DNA from: Photobacterium obscurum
GTDB taxonomy: Bacteria > Pseudomonadota > Gammaproteobacteria > Enterobacterales > Vibrionaceae
Assembly (NCBI RefSeq): GCF_026191635.1
Contig: NZ_JAKRRW010000025.1
Location: 1 to 64,000 of the forward strand
DNA: 64,000 nucleotides
Direction of reading: 5' to 3'
Made by a program: the position numbers and the translations under genes. Positions 1 to 11,890 of this stretch are shown in pieces. Below the pieces are notes generated by a model. That model did not search any database and was not told the DNA's origin. It saw nothing but the letters and a program-made list of their open reading frames with translations. Position 1 is the stretch's first letter, and every line of letters starts with the position of its first letter.

Positions 1-128
1 AGGCTTTTTGAAATAAATCTGTCATTTACGTTCAAGCGCGCAATTATCGAACAATCACGCGTTTTTTGATGCAAATCACACCATAGCTTCGCTATTCTCA
101 TTCATATAAATAATAAAAGGGCACTACC

Positions 129-668
129 ATGTCATCTTCACTCCGTCCCTATAAGGGGATTTACCCGACACTCGCAAATAATGTGTACGTTGACGACTCC
201 GCCGTATTAGTCGGTGATATTCAACTAGGGAATGATGCGAGCATTTGGCCTCTTGTTGCAGCTCGAGGTGATGTTAACCAAATAATCATTGGTGCGCGGA
301 GTAATGTACAAGACGGTTCAGTCTTACACGTTACCCGTAAAACCGCAGATAACCCGAATGGCCACCCTTTAATTATCGGAGAGGATGTGACGATTGGCCA
401 TAAGGCAATGCTACATGGTTGCCAGGTGGGCAATCGTGTTTTGGTGGGGATGGGGGCAATTTTATTAGATGATGCGATTATAGAAGAGGATGTCATCATT
501 GGAGCAGGGAGTCTTGTTCCACCAGGGAAGCGGTTGAAAAGTGGTTATCTATATATAGGCAGTCCGATAAAACAAGCACGTCCCTTAACAGATAAAGAAC
601 GTGCTTTCTTAGCAGCCTCGGCTGATAACTATGTTCGACTTAAAAATGAATATCTCGCTGAGCAGTAA
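129..668 (+). CDS. yrdA: Gamma-carbonic anhydrase-like protein YrdA
   Basis: A 179-residue left-handed beta-helix protein of the gamma-carbonic anhydrase/YrdA family. Hexapeptide repeats run from about residue 15 to 140 (for example IIGEDVTIG and VIIGAGSLV). The three expected metal-ligand histidines are visible at about 67 (SVLHVT), 91 and 96 (GHKAMLHG). Family members bind zinc or iron as trimers; carbonic anhydrase activity of YrdA itself is not well established, so the enzymatic role is inferred. A C-terminal helix follows the helix domain. It is transcribed alone, convergent with the DUF1488 gene, whose stop codon lies 3 bp away. In Escherichia coli yrdA also neighbours aroE and tsaC. 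Confidence 0.93.
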   Translation: MSSSLRPYKGIYPTLANNVYVDDSAVLVGDIQLGNDASIWPLVAARGDVNQIIIGARSNVQDGSVLHVTRKTADNPNGHPLIIGEDVTIGHKAMLHGCQVGNRVLVGMGAILLDDAIIEEDVIIGAGSLVPPGKRLKSGYLYIGSPIKQARPLTDKERAFLAASADNYVRLKNEYLAEQ

Positions 669-671
669 AGC

Positions 672-935
672 TTAGCCTATCTCGATGTCGCCTTCGGAAT
701 TGAACGCTTCCTCTTCAATCATTGCTTCTGCCAGCTCTTCTAAGTCAAACCGGTTGGCAGAAAAGGCCGCAAGAATATCGGCTTCTTCGATCAGTGTCTG
801 TTCTGATCTCTTTTGTAGCCACGATAAGCTTACCCAGCATGTGATCAGGGCGCCGGCCTGCTGGGCAGGAAAGTTAACGGCTTGCCTCTGGTCATCCCAT
901 AGCTGGATATCAGCAAATAAAATATCTTGATTCAT
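672..935 (-). CDS. DUF1488 family protein
   Basis: Small acidic 87-residue protein recognisable as the DUF1488 family by its pattern (WDDQRQAVNFPAQQAG near the N terminus, ITCWVSLSWL in the middle, acidic C terminus EEEAFNSEGDIEIG). The biochemical function is unknown. It starts 2 bp after the aroE stop codon on the same strand, so the two are very probably cotranscribed and translationally coupled. The aroE-DUF1488 pairing matches yrdB beside aroE in E. coli. No signal peptide or membrane segment is visible. Confidence 0.85.
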   Translation of the reverse strand: MNQDILFADIQLWDDQRQAVNFPAQQAGALITCWVSLSWLQKRSEQTLIEEADILAAFSANRFDLEELAEAMIEEEAFNSEGDIEIG

Positions 936-937
936 TA

Positions 938-1759
938 TTATTCCTGCAATAAACGACGTAATTCATTTTTAACCTGTTTGGCGCCAGGACGGATACCTCG
1001 CCATAACATAAAGCTTTCCGCCGCCTGACCCACCAGCATACCTAATCCGTCTAAGGTCTTTCCGGCTCCCAAGTCACGCGCCCACTGGTTAAAGGCCGTA
1101 ATCTGCGAACCATACACCATGTCATAGCAGGTGACCTCTGGTTTTATGATTCGCTCGGAGATATCGGGCAGCTGGCCACTTAATCCCGCTGAAGTCGAGT
1201 TTATGATCACATCAAACTCAGGCTGCTCAAGTTCAGATAATCCTACCGCTTGAATATTGCCATAAGCGGCAAATAACTCGGCCAACTGCTCGGCTTTTTC
1301 TAATGTACGGTTGGTGATCACCAACTTGTCTGGCTCTTGTGCCAATAGAGGCAGAATGACACCACGCGCTGCACCACCAGCGCCAATCAACAGAATACGC
1401 TTTCCAGATAACTCAACCTGATTTTGCAGCAGATCCTGTACCAACCCCTCGCCATCGGTGTTATCTCCTAGAACGGCACCGTCATCGAGTTTTTTCAGTG
1501 TATTGACCGCTCCCGCCAACTTTGCCCGTTCTGTCAGCTGAGAGGCATACTGGTAGGCATCTTCTTTAAACGGTGCGGTAATATTGCAACCACGGCCTCC
1601 CATGGCAAAGAAGTTATCCGCCGCAACCTTGAAGCCATCGACGGGGGCCAGCTCCGCAGTATAGCTCATCGATTGTGAAGTCTGGCGGGCAAACAAGGTA
1701 TGAATCAAAGGGGATTTACTCTGGGCAATCGGATTGCCGAAAACAACGTACTTGTCCAT
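938..1759 (-). CDS. aroE: Shikimate dehydrogenase
   Basis: NADP-dependent reduction of 3-dehydroshikimate to shikimate in the chorismate pathway. The N-terminal substrate domain has [11 protein letters not shown] (shikimate binding) and [10 protein letters not shown] with the catalytic lysine; NTDGEGL follows at about residue 100. The nucleotide domain has GAGGAARGV and [10 protein letters not shown], whose NRT motif is typical of NADP preference. I chose the ATG giving [10 protein letters not shown] because it matches the E. coli start; an in-frame ATG four codons upstream has no well-placed ribosome binding site. 273 residues, normal for AroE. Upstream on the same strand lie hemF and tsaC, a conserved cluster in gammaproteobacteria. 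Confidence 0.95.
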   Translation of the reverse strand: MDKYVVFGNPIAQSKSPLIHTLFARQTSQSMSYTAELAPVDGFKVAADNFFAMGGRGCNITAPFKEDAYQYASQLTERAKLAGAVNTLKKLDDGAVLGDNTDGEGLVQDLLQNQVELSGKRILLIGAGGAARGVILPLLAQEPDKLVITNRTLEKAEQLAELFAAYGNIQAVGLSELEQPEFDVIINSTSAGLSGQLPDISERIIKPEVTCYDMVYGSQITAFNQWARDLGAGKTLDGLGMLVGQAAESFMLWRGIRPGAKQVKNELRRLLQE

Positions 1760-1844
1760 GTGGCTATGCATTCCAAATAAAACAGGGTCGATAAATCGAC
1801 CCTATCATTGCTGTTAAGCAAGCTCAAACCTTTCGTCGCCAGTG

Positions 1845-3315
<1,471 letters not shown>

Positions 3316-3427
3316 AATTTCCTCATTCGTGATCCCAGCAAATGCCAGATTTAACTATTTGTTTACCTATCATACCGAGTCAAGTCCCTTAACTCTACGT
3401 TGATAATAGAATGAAACAAAACCACCA

Positions 3428-3465
3428 AGGCAAACGTTTGCGTTAGTGTTTGAACATCGTATAAT
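3428..3465 (+). promoter_or_regulatory. purEK promoter with PurR operator
   Basis: The 16 bases at 3428-3443 read AGGCAAACGTTTGCGT, one mismatch from the PUR box consensus ACGCAAACGTTTGCGT. A sigma-70 promoter overlaps it: -35 TTTGCG at 3437-3442, a 17-base spacer, and a perfect -10 TATAAT at 3460-3465. Repressor bound here would cover the -35, the arrangement known for E. coli purE. PurR with hypoxanthine or guanine as corepressor is the expected regulator; its gene is not in the window. Confidence 0.9.
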
Positions 3466-3521
3466 GCACCGCACGAGATTCAAATCATGCCTTTATTTTA
3501 TGCAACCCTAAGGAGATCGGG

Positions 3522-4010
3522 ATGAAAGTTGGGATTATCATGGGCTCAAAGTCTGATTGGCCAACCATGCAGCATGCCGCAGAGATGCTAGACCGCTTCA
3601 ATGTGCCTTATGAAACCAAAGTGGTTTCCGCTCACCGTACTCCACACTTACTTGCCGAATATGCAGAATCAGCCCAAGAGCGTGGGATCAAAGTCATTAT
3701 TGCCGGCGCTGGCGGGGCTGCGCACCTGCCAGGAATGACGGCAGCCTTTACCAGCCTGCCAGTACTTGGCGTCCCCGTTCAATCCCGCGCCTTAAAAGGT
3801 ATGGACTCACTACTTTCCATCGTGCAGATGCCAAAAGGTGTCGCGGTCGGTACCCTGGCAATTGGTGAAGCCGGAGCGGCCAATGCCGGCTTGCTGGCAG
3901 CCCAAATCATCGGCACGCAAGACACTAACGTGATGACTGCTATTGATGCATTCCGTAAAGAGCAGACCGATACGGTACTAAGCAACCCGAATCCGGCCGA
4001 GGACGCATAG
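3522..4010 (+). CDS. purE: N5-carboxyaminoimidazole ribonucleotide mutase
   Basis: Converts N5-CAIR to CAIR in de novo purine synthesis, cytosolic and octameric in the family. The 162-residue class I protein shows [10 protein letters not shown] near the N terminus (phosphate binding), VSAHRTP with the catalytic histidine at about residue 45, and [12 protein letters not shown] at about 71. AAGGAG lies about 8 bases before the ATG. The stop codon directly abuts the purK start codon, so the two are translationally coupled and act in sequence on the unstable intermediate. Controlled by the PUR box described upstream. Confidence 0.97.
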   Translation: MKVGIIMGSKSDWPTMQHAAEMLDRFNVPYETKVVSAHRTPHLLAEYAESAQERGIKVIIAGAGGAAHLPGMTAAFTSLPVLGVPVQSRALKGMDSLLSIVQMPKGVAVGTLAIGEAGAANAGLLAAQIIGTQDTNVMTAIDAFRKEQTDTVLSNPNPAEDA

Positions 4011-5126
4011 ATGAAAGTATTGGTGCTTGGATCCGGGCAGCTAGCGCGAATGATGGCACTGGCCGGGGCTCCGTTAAATATTGAAGTGCTGGCCTACGAC
4101 GTTGGTACTGGTCATGTCGTCCACCCGTTGACCCAACAGGTGATGCTGAAAGGACTGAACACCGCCATTACCTACGCCAATGTGATCACCGCAGAATTTG
4201 AACATATCCCTCACGATATCCTCGATGCCTGCGAAGCGAGCGGCAAGCTGCTCCCCACCACCACGGCAATCAAAGCCGGTGGTGACCGGCGTTTGGAAAA
4301 AAAACTGCTTGATCGTGCCGAGGTTGCCAATGCGAAGTACCAGCTGATCAACAACCGTGACGACCTTGAGCGCGCTATTGAGACCGTCGGCATACCGATG
4401 GTGCTGAAAAGTGCACTGGGCGGTTATGACGGGAAAGGACAATGGCGGTTAAAATCTTCCCAAGATATCGAGCCTGCCTGGCAGGAAATCGAAACCTTCC
4501 TAACGGCAACACCTGACCAGGCCATTGTGGCTGAAGAGTTTGTCCCTTTTGACCGTGAAGTTTCCTTGATCGGGGCCCGCGGCAAAGACGGCAGTATCGC
4601 AATCTATCCTTTAACGGAAAATATTCACTGCAATGGGGTACTCGGTTTATCTGTCGCTCAAGAAGAAAACCAGGCTCTACAAGATCAAGCTGAAAGCATG
4701 TTCCGGGCACTGGCGGGATCTCTGAATTATGTTGGCGTATTGGCCATTGAGTTCTTTGAAGTTGAAGGCAAGCTGCTGGTCAATGAAATTGCTCCCCGTG
4801 TACACAACTCTGGCCACTGGACCCAGCAAGGGGCCGAGACTTGTCAGTTCGAGAACCACCTAAGGGCGGTCTGCGGCATGCCGCTTGGCAGCATGGCATT
4901 GATACGCCCAACGGCCATGGTCAATATTCTTGGTGAGGACAGCCTCGCTGAAGCCGTGATGACCCTGCCACAGTGCCATCTTCACTGGTACGGCAAAGAG
5001 AAACGTCCGGGCCGTAAAATGGGCCATATTAATGTTTGCGCCAGTTCTTCAGCGGAACTAAAAACAACCCTCACAGAATTAGCCGGTTATTTAGACCCAG
5101 CGGCATTTCCTGCGCTTAACCAGTAA
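4011..5126 (+). CDS. purK: N5-carboxyaminoimidazole ribonucleotide synthase
   Basis: ATP-dependent carboxylation of AIR to N5-CAIR, supplying PurE. 371 residues with the ATP-grasp layout: N-terminal preATP domain ([17 protein letters not shown]), central ATP-grasp domain with [13 protein letters not shown] at about 133-145, the E-rich metal-binding part [20 protein letters not shown], and a C-terminal domain ([15 protein letters not shown]). It starts on the base after the purE stop codon and ends 26 bp before a strong hairpin terminator. Length and motifs are normal. Confidence 0.97.
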   Translation: MKVLVLGSGQLARMMALAGAPLNIEVLAYDVGTGHVVHPLTQQVMLKGLNTAITYANVITAEFEHIPHDILDACEASGKLLPTTTAIKAGGDRRLEKKLLDRAEVANAKYQLINNRDDLERAIETVGIPMVLKSALGGYDGKGQWRLKSSQDIEPAWQEIETFLTATPDQAIVAEEFVPFDREVSLIGARGKDGSIAIYPLTENIHCNGVLGLSVAQEENQALQDQAESMFRALAGSLNYVGVLAIEFFEVEGKLLVNEIAPRVHNSGHWTQQGAETCQFENHLRAVCGMPLGSMALIRPTAMVNILGEDSLAEAVMTLPQCHLHWYGKEKRPGRKMGHINVCASSSAELKTTLTELAGYLDPAAFPALNQ

Positions 5127-5152
5127 CGTTGCGGATCCCCCACCCATAAACA

Positions 5153-5184
5153 GAAAAAGCCAGCTGATGCTGGCTTTTTCTTTG
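5153..5184. terminator. Bidirectional terminator between purK and yrdD
   Basis: Perfect 12-bp stem GAAAAAGCCAGC / GCTGGCTTTTTC around a TGAT loop, followed by T-rich sequence on both strands. It separates the convergent purEK and lysM-dprA-smg-yrdD units. Confidence 0.9.
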
Positions 5185-5209
5185 CGTGACAATGATCGGA
5201 ACGAGGCGA

Positions 5210-5767
5210 TTAGTCTTGATAGGCGTGGCACTTTCTATCGGCGCACTGGCGCTTAATGCCGCTTGCCAACTTCTTCTCGATCAGTAGGCCAAATCCGCAC
5301 TGCTGGCACTCCCCGGCAATCGGCGGGTTATTAACCGCAAAACGGCAGGCAGGGTACTGATCGCAAGCATAAAAAATCTTACCGTAGCGGGACTTTCGCT
5401 CCATCAGATGCCCCTTGCCGCAAGCAGGGCAGGTCAACTTGGTATCTTCGGCTTTTTTTTCCGGCGACTCGATATGCTGGCAAGCAGGATAACCCGCACA
5501 CCCGATAAACATACCGTATCGTCCCTGGCGTAGAAGCAGCTCGTCACCGCAGTCAGGGCAAGGCTTGCCTAAATATTTAACCACATGGCCGTCATTGTGA
5601 TTCAGCGGCTTGATATAATCACATTCAGGGTAGCCGGCACAGCCCAGAAAAGGGCCACGCTTACTGTTGCGAATGACCAGCTCAGCGCCACACTGAGGGC
5701 AGCTTCTTTCCTGCTCCAGCGCATGTTCATGAGCTGAAAACAATTGCTCGTTAATTTTACCAGACAT
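5210..5767 (-). CDS. yrdD: Topoisomerase-type C4 zinc-finger protein YrdD
   Basis: 185-residue protein made almost wholly of four C4 zinc fingers of the topoisomerase I C-terminal type: CPQCGAEL...CAGYPEC, CPDCGDEL...CAGYPAC, CPACGKGH...CDQYPAC and CQQCGFGL...CADRKC. All 16 cysteines are present. No topoisomerase catalytic domain is attached, so it is a stand-alone finger protein; nucleic-acid binding is likely but its role is not known. Last gene of a leftward unit with smg and dprA, the same order as in E. coli. Confidence 0.92.
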   Translation of the reverse strand: MSGKINEQLFSAHEHALEQERSCPQCGAELVIRNSKRGPFLGCAGYPECDYIKPLNHNDGHVVKYLGKPCPDCGDELLLRQGRYGMFIGCAGYPACQHIESPEKKAEDTKLTCPACGKGHLMERKSRYGKIFYACDQYPACRFAVNNPPIAGECQQCGFGLLIEKKLASGIKRQCADRKCHAYQD

Positions 5768-5801
5768 ACAACTCTTTCATTCGCCTACCAAGAGGATTTT
5801 A

Positions 5802-6275
5802 TCAATGAATATAACCGTCTTCAGCACCGTAAAGTAGCTCTTCCATCTGGCTATAGGCACTTTCATTTCCCGGCGCATTAAATAGCACCATCAAAATGAT
5901 CCACTTCAGGTCGTCAAGTACAAACTCTGCGGTATCTAGCTCCATCACCCGGTCAATCACCATTTCACGGGTATCAGCGCTGAGGACATGGATTTGCTCA
6001 AGGTAAATAAGAAAGCCACGACAAACCGTATCCAGCCGAGCCATTTCTTGTGAGGTATATACACGAATAGACGTCACTGCGCTGTTATTCATGTACGGGG
6101 TATCTTCAGTTTCTTGCAATGCAGCCAGTTTCTCTAACCATGTCAGAGCTTTATAGATATCTTCCTGATGAAAACCTGCACGTAGCAGTTCTTCAGAAAG
6201 TTCGTCCTGATCAACCAGCAACTCCACATCGCTGTGGATATAGGTTTCAAACAGATACATAAGGATATCCATCAT
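5802..6275 (-). CDS. smg: Smg family protein (DUF494)
   Basis: 157-residue protein of the Smg/DUF494 family, recognised by the N terminus [15 protein letters not shown], the segment [21 protein letters not shown] at about 31-51 and the C-terminal half [19 protein letters not shown]. Function is unknown; the fold is predicted helical and cytoplasmic. The E. coli start aligns with the first of the two ATG codons. It begins 2 bp after the dprA stop codon, so translation is probably coupled. Confidence 0.93.
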   Translation of the reverse strand: MMDILMYLFETYIHSDVELLVDQDELSEELLRAGFHQEDIYKALTWLEKLAALQETEDTPYMNNSAVTSIRVYTSQEMARLDTVCRGFLIYLEQIHVLSADTREMVIDRVMELDTAEFVLDDLKWIILMVLFNAPGNESAYSQMEELLYGAEDGYIH

Positions 6276-6277
6276 AA

Positions 6278-7372
6278 CTAGCTCCTCCTCGTTCTGATAT
6301 AGCCACCGGGCACTGTAGTGACAACACCTTGCAATTCCAATTCCAACAATTGCATCATTACTTCATGTACGGGTTGTTCACAGCGTTCAGCAACCACATC
6401 TACGGGTGTTGCTTCATTGCCTACGTTAGCCAACACCGCTGAAAATGGCAATTCTTCATTTTCAGGTTGTGGCAACGACGAGTCTAACTGGTTATTTTTC
6501 ACACACTCCGTAAGGCTACCTACCTCTTCAAAGATATCGACCGGGCTTTCTACCAATTTAGCACCAGATTTGATTAATGCATTACAACCTCGGCTACCGG
6601 GGTAATGAATAGAGCCGGGGAGGGCAAAAACCTCCCGACCTTGCTCCAGGGCATAACGCGCAGTGATCAAAGAGCCACTTTTTTCTGCCGCCTCGATCAC
6701 TAATACGCCAACCGACAGTCCGCTGATCACTCTATTACGCCGCGGGAAATTCTGTGGCCGCGGCTTTTCATCGGGCCAGAACTCCGATACCAACGCTCCC
6801 TGCTCAACAATTTTACTGGCCAGCTCACGGTGACGGGCAGGGTAGACCTGATCCAGCCCCGAACCGAGCACGGCGATCGTGGCACCACCATTTTTCAAAG
6901 CACCATAATGTGCCTGGCCATCGACCCCCAGTGCCAATCCGCTGGTTACCACATAATTGGCGGCCACCAGCGAAGCGGCAAATTCATAGGCGGATTCACG
7001 ACCATCAATACTTGCCGAACGACTACCTATGACCGCCAACTGCGGCTCCCACAACCAATGAGGCTCTCCACGGACAAACAGCAGGGGCGGGGCCGACGAA
7101 ATTTCTTTCAACAGGGATGGATAGCCAGGCGAGTCCAGCGTCAAAATCGTCTGATGCTCATGCTCCGCCCATTTCAGACAAGCATCAATGCGTTGGTAGC
7201 ACGGGTGTAACAGACTAGCAATTTGCTGAGGCTTAAGCCCTATCGCTTGCAGTTGCTCCGCCGTCATCTGGCGCACTTGGCGAGGAGAGGCATATTGCAG
7301 CAACTGACTGATACGGTTACCCCCCAAGTAGGGAACGGCGGCCAGTACCAGCCAGCTTTCCAGCTCACTCAT
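6278..7372 (-). CDS. dprA: DNA processing protein DprA
   Basis: Loads RecA on incoming single-stranded DNA during natural transformation. 364 residues: N-terminal helix-hairpin-helix/SAM-like part (about 1-70), the Rossmann-type DprA domain (about 75-290) with [27 protein letters not shown] and [12 protein letters not shown], and a C-terminal winged-helix (about 305-364). All parts are intact, so the gene looks functional; natural competence is well known in Vibrionaceae, and comM is also in this window. Its ATG overlaps the upstream lysM gene stop codon by 4 bp. Confidence 0.95.
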   Translation of the reverse strand: MSELESWLVLAAVPYLGGNRISQLLQYASPRQVRQMTAEQLQAIGLKPQQIASLLHPCYQRIDACLKWAEHEHQTILTLDSPGYPSLLKEISSAPPLLFVRGEPHWLWEPQLAVIGSRSASIDGRESAYEFAASLVAANYVVTSGLALGVDGQAHYGALKNGGATIAVLGSGLDQVYPARHRELASKIVEQGALVSEFWPDEKPRPQNFPRRNRVISGLSVGVLVIEAAEKSGSLITARYALEQGREVFALPGSIHYPGSRGCNALIKSGAKLVESPVDIFEEVGSLTECVKNNQLDSSLPQPENEELPFSAVLANVGNEATPVDVVAERCEQPVHEVMMQLLELELQGVVTTVPGGYIRTRRS

Positions 7373-8457
7373 CGCGAGACTGTAGCCAAAGACGAAATAT
7401 GGGGTGGCAAAGCAAAAACTCCGGGACGAAACGGCTCCGTCGCATTCGTCACGACCGCCAAGCTGAAATACTCATATGCTCGAATCACCATCACTTCGCC
7501 AATTGGCACATCGCTCAACTGATATTGTTCCGAGCGATAGCTGTTTTGCTGGTATTGATAATCGCCCTTATCACCTAATATTTTGGCTCCTGGACGGTAT
7601 AGCTGAAAAACATGACCTGCAGACACCCTATCCAGATGGCCGCGGTCGAGAACCACAACCTCCGAAGTCGCGATATAAGCCTGCCCCTCAAGGTGTCCCA
7701 GTACGGTGGCCTGAATCTCTACCGGCGGCTCTGACGGCGCAAAGCTCAAATCCATTTCAACTCCCGGCAAGGGGGCTGGCAACAACACATCATTCTGGCG
7801 GATTTCCTGGCGAAGTGACTGCACCGTCATCCGGGAGGTACCACCCTCCGCCACGGCAACTTTGACCTTGGCGATTTCCTTCAGAGCCAGTACCTCAGCT
7901 TGCTTCACCCCATCGCCCAGTTTCTCGGTGCGGCTAAACGGAATATCCGGCCGAAACACCCACCATTCTTCACCACTTTCCAATACGGTATCCACCCACA
8001 CCGTGTCTCTCGGTGCCATATAACCTTTTTCATCACTTTCCCCCAATACCCGCGGCAAGCGATCGAGGTTGGCTGGGGCCAGCAACTTATGCTCGGCCAG
8101 GTAGGGAAAAATCAGCGACTCCTGCAAGGTGGTGATCGGTGAACGCTTAATACGAATGCTCGGGGACAGTTTGACGGTTCTCTTTAACCTTAGCTGCGGC
8201 TGTCCATCAACCCAGACCAGATGTAGCAGATCACCTGGATAGATTAAATGCGGATTCTTGATATAGGAATTGGCCTGCCACAATTTGGGCCATAGCCAAG
8301 GGTTCGACAAGAAATGAGCCGAGATATCCCACAAGGTATCTCCCTTTTTTACGGTATAGACCGACGGGATATCTTTCTTGATGATTGGCTGAGCAGAGCT
8401 GCCCCAGCTGGCGGGAATAGAGCACACAAGTGCAAAGAATAAGACAAGCAGCCTCAT
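7369..8457 (-). CDS. LysM peptidoglycan-binding domain protein
   Basis: 362 residues. A signal peptide covers about residues 1-20 (hydrophobic LLVLFFALVCSIPASWG). A single LysM domain spans about 33-80: YTVKKGDTLWDISAHFL, then WLWPKLWQAN and NPHLIYPGDLLHL. The remaining 280 residues have no motif I can name. Export and binding to peptidoglycan are therefore likely; the enzymatic or structural role is unknown. In related bacteria a LysM protein also precedes dprA. AAGGAAGG precedes the ATG and the 3' end overlaps dprA by four bases, so it heads the operon lysM-dprA-smg-yrdD. Confidence 0.9.
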   Translation of the reverse strand: MRLLVLFFALVCSIPASWGSSAQPIIKKDIPSVYTVKKGDTLWDISAHFLSNPWLWPKLWQANSYIKNPHLIYPGDLLHLVWVDGQPQLRLKRTVKLSPSIRIKRSPITTLQESLIFPYLAEHKLLAPANLDRLPRVLGESDEKGYMAPRDTVWVDTVLESGEEWWVFRPDIPFSRTEKLGDGVKQAEVLALKEIAKVKVAVAEGGTSRMTVQSLRQEIRQNDVLLPAPLPGVEMDLSFAPSEPPVEIQATVLGHLEGQAYIATSEVVVLDRGHLDRVSAGHVFQLYRPGAKILGDKGDYQYQQNSYRSEQYQLSDVPIGEVMVIRAYEYFSLAVVTNATEPFRPGVFALPPHISSLATVSR

Positions 8458-8873
8458 GTTATGCCTTCCTTGGACATCATAGTGGCACGACCAACTGAAC
8501 CCGAGTCCAGCCTACGGATTGATAGCTCCCAGTCGCAGGCCGGTGAGCGAGCCAAACAACCGAGAAAGGCTAAAGCTAGCAGGTTGTCACCGCCCTCTGT
8601 ATATGTCTACGGTCACATAAAAGCAGCACCTGACTTTTTCGGCCCAGTTCACTTTTCAACGACCTTCCTTTCATTTGCCGGAAAACAATTTTGCTCCGGA
8701 CTAACAATTCCGTTGTTATAAAAAGACGTCATCGAGTGCAAAGATTGGTTGCCAGTCACCCGGCCAACAGTCACCAAATCCCGTCGAGTGCTGTTATTTG
8801 ATCTTTAAAATGACTAGAATTAGAGCAAATAAGCTACGTTAGTTTTCAGCACTGTCTATTTTTACGAGTACCT
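8458..8873. other. Divergent intergenic region lysM/def
   Basis: 416 bp between divergent genes. It must hold both promoters but I cannot define them with confidence; TAGAAT at 8815-8820 is a possible -10 for def without a good -35. A small open frame on the plus strand (8461-8721) lacks a ribosome binding site and family resemblance. No repeat, hairpin terminator or RNA gene was recognised. Confidence 0.5.
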
Positions 8874-9383
8874 ATGTCTGTATTGCAAGTATTAACATTC
8901 CCTGATGAGCGCCTGCGTACCGTTGCTAAACGGGTCGAAGCAGTAACACCTGAAATCCAAAAAATCGTCGATGACATGCTGGAAACCATGTACGACGAGG
9001 AAGGCATTGGCCTAGCGGCAACCCAGGTCGATATTCATCAGCGTATCGTAGTGATCGACCTGTCGGAAGAACGCGATCAGCCAATGGTGCTTATCAACCC
9101 TGAAATCACCGAGAAACGCGGCGAAGACGGTATTGAAGAAGGCTGCCTGTCTGTACCTGGTGCCCGAGCTCTGGTTCCGCGAGCTGCGGAAGTCAGCGTC
9201 ACAGCTCTTGACCGCGACGGCAACGAATTCAGTTTTGAAGCCGATGATCTGCTGGCTATCTGTGTCCAGCATGAACTCGATCACCTGGCAGGCAAGCTAT
9301 TTGTTGATTACCTGTCGCCACTGAAGCGCCAGCGCATTAAGCAAAAGCTGGAAAAAATTAAGCGTTTTAACGACAAACACTAA
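8874..9383 (+). CDS. def: Peptide deformylase
   Basis: Removes the formyl group from the N-terminal methionine of nascent proteins using Fe2+. The 169-residue protein has the three signature motifs: [10 protein letters not shown] (about 44-53), EEGCLSVP with the metal-binding cysteine (about 89-96) and [14 protein letters not shown] with both metal histidines and the catalytic glutamate (about 132-145). It is the first gene of def-fmt, pairing the enzymes that remove and add the formyl group; fmt starts 14 bp downstream. Confidence 0.97.
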   Translation: MSVLQVLTFPDERLRTVAKRVEAVTPEIQKIVDDMLETMYDEEGIGLAATQVDIHQRIVVIDLSEERDQPMVLINPEITEKRGEDGIEEGCLSVPGARALVPRAAEVSVTALDRDGNEFSFEADDLLAICVQHELDHLAGKLFVDYLSPLKRQRIKQKLEKIKRFNDKH

Positions 9384-9397
9384 TAATCGAGGCTACC

Positions 9398-10342
9398 TTG
9401 AGCAAACCATTACGTATTGTATTTGCTGGTACCCCAGACTTCGCCGCCCGTCACCTGGCGGCGTTGTTGTCTTCACAGCATGAAGTTATTGCCGTCTACA
9501 CCCAACCGGATCGTCCGGCAGGCCGCGGCAAAAAATTAACCGCCAGCCCGGTAAAAAATATCGCCCTTGAACACGATATTCCGGTGTACCAGCCGGCCTC
9601 GCTGCGCAACGAAGAAGCACAGCAGGAGCTTGCTGCACTGAATGCCGATATCATGGTCGTCGTCGCGTATGGCCTATTGCTGCCAACCGAAGTGCTGGAA
9701 ACACCAAAACTGGGTTGTATCAACGTCCATGGCTCAATCCTGCCACGCTGGCGTGGTGCGGCCCCGATCCAGCGCTCTATCTGGGCTGGAGATCAGGAAA
9801 CCGGCGTCACCATCATGCAGATGGATGAAGGCCTGGATACCGGCGATATGCTCAAAATTGCGACCTTGCCTATCGAGGCAACCGACACCAGTGCCACCAT
9901 GTATGAGAAACTGGCTGGACTGGGTCCGGGTGCGCTGGTTGACTGTCTAGCTGACATCGCGGCAGGTACTGCGGTACCGGTTAAGCAGGATGATGCCCAG
10001 GCCAACTATGCCAAGAAGCTTAGCAAGGAAGAAGCCAAAATTGACTGGTCGATGGATGCCGCGGCGCTTGAGCGTTGTATCCGTGCCTTTAACCCTTGGC
10101 CGATGAGCTACTTTGTCGTTGCCGAGCAAAACGTCAAGGTATGGCAGGCAAGTGTCGAAACAGACAACCAGGGCAAAGCACCGGGTACTATTCTGGCAGC
10201 TGACAAGCAAGGGATCCTGGTTGCTGCCGGAGAAGGCGCACTTCGCCTGATCGAGCTACAGCCACCGGGAAAGAAAGCCATGAAAGCGCAGGATTTATTA
10301 AATTCGCGCCGCGACTGGTTCGAACCCGGCACCGTACTGTAA
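9398..10342 (+). CDS. fmt: Methionyl-tRNA formyltransferase
   Basis: Formylates initiator Met-tRNA with 10-formyl-tetrahydrofolate. 314 residues: N-terminal Rossmann domain with [15 protein letters not shown], the catalytic stretch [19 protein letters not shown] (Asn and His) at about 109-127, and the SLLP-type motif variant SILP; then [16 protein letters not shown]. The C-terminal beta-barrel binds tRNA. The start codon is TTG, supported by CGAGG five bases upstream and by the family N terminus [14 protein letters not shown] terminator hairpin follows the gene. Confidence 0.97.
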   Translation: MSKPLRIVFAGTPDFAARHLAALLSSQHEVIAVYTQPDRPAGRGKKLTASPVKNIALEHDIPVYQPASLRNEEAQQELAALNADIMVVVAYGLLLPTEVLETPKLGCINVHGSILPRWRGAAPIQRSIWAGDQETGVTIMQMDEGLDTGDMLKIATLPIEATDTSATMYEKLAGLGPGALVDCLADIAAGTAVPVKQDDAQANYAKKLSKEEAKIDWSMDAAALERCIRAFNPWPMSYFVVAEQNVKVWQASVETDNQGKAPGTILAADKQGILVAAGEGALRLIELQPPGKKAMKAQDLLNSRRDWFEPGTVL

Positions 10343-10347
10343 TGCCG

Positions 10348-10376
10348 AAGCCAGTGCCTGCACTGGCTTTTCTTTT
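10348..10376 (+). terminator. Terminator after fmt
   Basis: Stem AAGCCAGTG / CACTGGCTT around CCTG, followed by a T-rich tail TTCTTTT. rsmB begins about 90 bp further on, so it may have its own promoter or depend on read-through. Confidence 0.75.
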
Positions 10377-10463
10377 CCGCCTCACGGAAACGCAACTATT
10401 CTGTCGGTCACATCGAGTGCAAACTGCCCAAGACGTTACCGGAAACAACATCAGGAAATCCGA

Positions 10464-11741
10464 ATGAATGTAAGAGCCGCTGCAGCCAAGGTGGTCTATC
10501 AGGTTGTTGATCAGGGCCAATCCCTTTCTAATGCCCTGCCGGCAGCCCAACAAGATATCAGAGAGCGTGACCACGCCCTGCTACAGGAAATCTGTTATGG
10601 CGTACTACGCTGGCTGCCTCGCCTGGAATCAGTCACCAACCAACTGATGGACAAACCGCTCAAGGGCAAGCAACGGGTTTTCCACCACCTTATCCTGGTC
10701 GGCCTGTATCAGCTGGGCTATATGCGTATTCCTGCCCACGCCGCTGTTGCCGAAACGGTAAATGCCACCAAGGATTTGAAAAAACCGCAGCTTCGCGGTC
10801 TGATCAATGCCGTACTGCGTAACTACCAGCGTCAGCAGGAAAGCCTCGATGCACAGGCAATCAGCCATGATGCAGGTCGATACGGCCACCCAGGCTGGCT
10901 GCTGAAACTATTGAAGCAAAGCTACCCCGAGCAATTCGAGTCCGTCGTTGACGCCAACAACACCAAGGCGCCGATGTGGCTGCGGGTAAACCGTCGTCAT
11001 CACAGCCGCGACGAATACCGCGAACTACTGAATGCCGAAGGTATCGACACAGATCTTCACCCCGAGGCACAGGACGCACTGCGCCTGCACCGCCCGTGCG
11101 ATGTCAGCAAGCTACCTGGTTTTGCCGATGGCTGGGTTTCGGTTCAGGATGCGGCTGCACAGCTTTCGGTCGAGTACCTAGCCCCGCAAGCCGGCGAACT
11201 GATCCTCGACTGTTGCGCCGCCCCGGGTGGCAAAACCGCCCATATCATGGAGCGCCAGCCGGATACCCAGGTGGTCGCCATTGACTGTGACGAACACCGT
11301 CTGGCCCGCGTACACGATAACCTCCAGCGCCTTAACCTAGAAGCCCAGGTGCTGTGTGCCGACGCGCGTCACCCAGAACAATGGTGGCAGGGCGAGCAGT
11401 TTGACCGTATTCTCCTGGATGCGCCGTGTTCCGCGACAGGCGTGATCCGCCGTCATCCGGATATCAAATGGCTACGCCGTGCCGATGACATTGATGCGCT
11501 GGCTCAACTGCAGGCAGAAATTGTCGATGCAATGTGGCAGCAGCTAAAGTCTGGCGGCACTATGGTATACGCGACCTGCTCAATCACCCCACAGGAAAAC
11601 AGCGAGCAGGTCAAAGCCTTCCTCAGCCGCACGGCTGACGCCGAGCTAATTGGCAGCGATATCGCCCAGCCAGGTCGTCAGATCCTGCCTGGCGAACATG
11701 ATATGGATGGCTTTTACTACGCCGTATTACGTAAAGCCTAA
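10464..11741 (+). CDS. rsmB: 16S rRNA m5C967 methyltransferase RsmB
   Basis: SAM-dependent cytosine-5 methylation of 16S rRNA position 967. 425 residues: NusB-like RNA-binding domain at about 1-140, then a Rossmann methyltransferase domain with [13 protein letters not shown] (SAM loop), [18 protein letters not shown] and [11 protein letters not shown]. The two cysteines in the last motifs (DAPC and TCS) are the release and catalytic cysteines of the family. The def-fmt-rsmB-trkA order is as in E. coli. Confidence 0.96.
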   Translation: MNVRAAAAKVVYQVVDQGQSLSNALPAAQQDIRERDHALLQEICYGVLRWLPRLESVTNQLMDKPLKGKQRVFHHLILVGLYQLGYMRIPAHAAVAETVNATKDLKKPQLRGLINAVLRNYQRQQESLDAQAISHDAGRYGHPGWLLKLLKQSYPEQFESVVDANNTKAPMWLRVNRRHHSRDEYRELLNAEGIDTDLHPEAQDALRLHRPCDVSKLPGFADGWVSVQDAAAQLSVEYLAPQAGELILDCCAAPGGKTAHIMERQPDTQVVAIDCDEHRLARVHDNLQRLNLEAQVLCADARHPEQWWQGEQFDRILLDAPCSATGVIRRHPDIKWLRRADDIDALAQLQAEIVDAMWQQLKSGGTMVYATCSITPQENSEQVKAFLSRTADAELIGSDIAQPGRQILPGEHDMDGFYYAVLRKA

Positions 11742-11890
11742 TAGAAAAAACTAAATCCTTCTAAATCAGAGGCTTTGTGTATAGCCTCTGACGAGAAGCG
11801 TAGTAATCTAGGGCCAGTTAACCTTTCCTCGCCTTTTCTGGTGTTGAAAGATAAACAGGCCCTAAGGCAGAAAACAATCAGGCACATGCT

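Noticed and set aside
1-128. Possible rRNA operon promoter at the left edge
   Set aside because: yrdA neighbours an rRNA operon in E. coli, but no rRNA sequence or clear P1 promoter is visible in the first 128 bases.
8461-8721. Open frame of 86 codons in the lysM-def gap
   Set aside because: No ribosome binding site, low-complexity Ser/Pro/Arg composition and no promoter; it is probably chance.
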